Of a stretch of DNA of 5,385 nt, positions 5,183 through 5,385 are shown piece after piece. Numbering within the stretch: the first letter of the stretch is position 1; each line of letters starts with the position of its first letter. The notes below the pieces were generated by a model. It worked only from the letters and a program-made list of their open reading frames with translations. It ran no database searches and was not told the origin of the DNA. Position numbers and translations under genes: made by a program. This DNA comes from Calditrichia bacterium (GTDB lineage: Bacteria; Calditrichota; Calditrichia; RBG-13-44-9), in NCBI GenBank assembly GCA_026991005.1, contig JALXCH010000173.1, forward strand, positions 1-5,385, given 5' to 3'.

Positions 5183-5270
5183 GGGAACGAAAAATAATGA
5201 TTGCAACAAATTCCATTCTGTCCCTTTCGGGACGGGTTTATATGAATTTGTGAATTCCGTTCCCACAAAT
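5183..5270. repeat. Nested inverted repeats with competing stems
   Basis: Three concentric stems can form: GGGAACG (5183-5189) with CGTTCCC (5258-5264), ACAAATTC (5206-5213) with GAATTTGT (5244-5251), and GTCCC (5220-5224) with GGGAC (5229-5233) around TTTC. A fourth pairing, ATTTGTG (5246-5252) with CACAAAT (5264-5270), uses the same bases as the middle stem and would exclude it. The structure is non-coding in either direction and its strand of action is unknown. Confidence 0.5.
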
Positions 5271-5338
5271 CGAAGAGGCTGTGTGAAAATGTAGTGTCAA
5301 TAGAATATTTATTCATTGTCATCTAAAGCAAAATATAG

Positions 5339-5359
5339 CCCCGAGCTTCCAGCTCGGGG
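5339..5359. repeat. Perfect 9-bp GC-rich hairpin, REP-like
   Basis: CCCCGAGCT (5339-5347) and AGCTCGGGG (5351-5359) are perfect inverse complements around TCC. This is the strongest simple hairpin in the window. On the minus strand GTAG lies about 20 bases 5' of it (within 5370-5385). GTAG next to a hairpin is known from REP elements mobilised by RAYT transposases, but no RAYT gene is in view. No T-tract follows on the plus strand; on the minus strand GGGG is followed by CTATATTTTGC, which is only weakly terminator-like. Confidence 0.5.
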
Positions 5360-5385
5360 AATTCAAGGCCCAAACTACAAATTGG

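Larger units (their letters stand above)
4780..5385. other. Gene-free, inverted-repeat-rich intergenic region
   Basis: These 606 bases hold no credible gene. The open frames at 4869-5084 (plus) and 5086-5322 (minus) run through hairpins and have no ribosome sites or recognisable domains. What is present: the operon promoter near 4835, a hairpin plus T-tract (4944-4988), an 11-bp inverted repeat with a G-rich loop (5000-5060), a cluster of TCCCT/AGGGA-type small palindromes (5100-5270), and a 9-bp GC hairpin at the edge (5339-5359). The density suggests dispersed repeat elements or remnants of them. The neighbouring gene beyond 5385 is not seen. Confidence 0.6.

Noticed and set aside
5100..5270. 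CRISPR array
   Set aside because: The small palindromes differ in sequence and spacing, with no uniform direct repeat or spacer length.
5086..5322. 78-codon minus-strand frame
   Set aside because: It runs through several palindromes, which explains its composition; no ribosome site or protein-like pattern.

Overview
The window looks like bacterial chromosomal DNA. Every gene I can support lies on the minus strand. The shared traits are Shine-Dalgarno sites of the AAGGA/GGAGG type, a secreted metallophosphoesterase nucleotidase with a Sec signal peptide (suggesting a cell envelope with a periplasm), LarC of nickel-pincer cofactor biosynthesis, and a short-form HicBA toxin-antitoxin pair. The host phylum cannot be fixed from the sequence. 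The hairpin-rich intergenic DNA and overall style remind me of the Calditrichota/KSB1/Bacteroidota side of bacteria, but that is only an impression.

Layout from right to left, in the direction of transcription. Positions 4780-5385 hold no gene but are dense in inverted repeats: a 9-bp hairpin at the edge, a nested and partly competing set of stems, an 11-bp inverted repeat enclosing four GGG runs, and a hairpin followed by a T-tract. A plausible promoter at 4822-4851 then drives a two-gene operon: a secreted 5'-nucleotidase-family enzyme (4779-3088) and larC (3070-1883). Seventeen bases separate the nucleotidase stop from the larC ATG. The larC frame stays open for 39 codons past its stop.

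After an AT-rich spacer with a strong sigma70-like promoter (TTGAAA-17-TATAAT), hicB (1494-1291) and hicA (1294-1088) overlap, with hicA starting at TTG. They are followed on the same strand by a DUF2283 gene (1009-725). This block is richer in A+T than the operon to its right, as expected for a mobile defence/stress module. A second AT-rich spacer (524-724) with two hairpins separates it from a gene running off the left edge. That gene (523 to <1) encodes a membrane protein with an N-terminal hydrophobic segment and three glycine-zipper segments. It is easily missed because its stop codon lies outside the window.

Functionally, LarC performs the last (nickel insertion) step of the nickel-pincer nucleotide cofactor used by LarA-type racemases. 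The nucleotidase is exported and probably salvages nucleotides outside the cytoplasm, so a direct link between the two is not evident. No larA, larB or larE is visible. HicA is an mRNA-interferase-type toxin neutralised by HicB; the DUF2283 protein may be an added member of that module. I see no rRNA, tRNA, CRISPR array or transposase gene.
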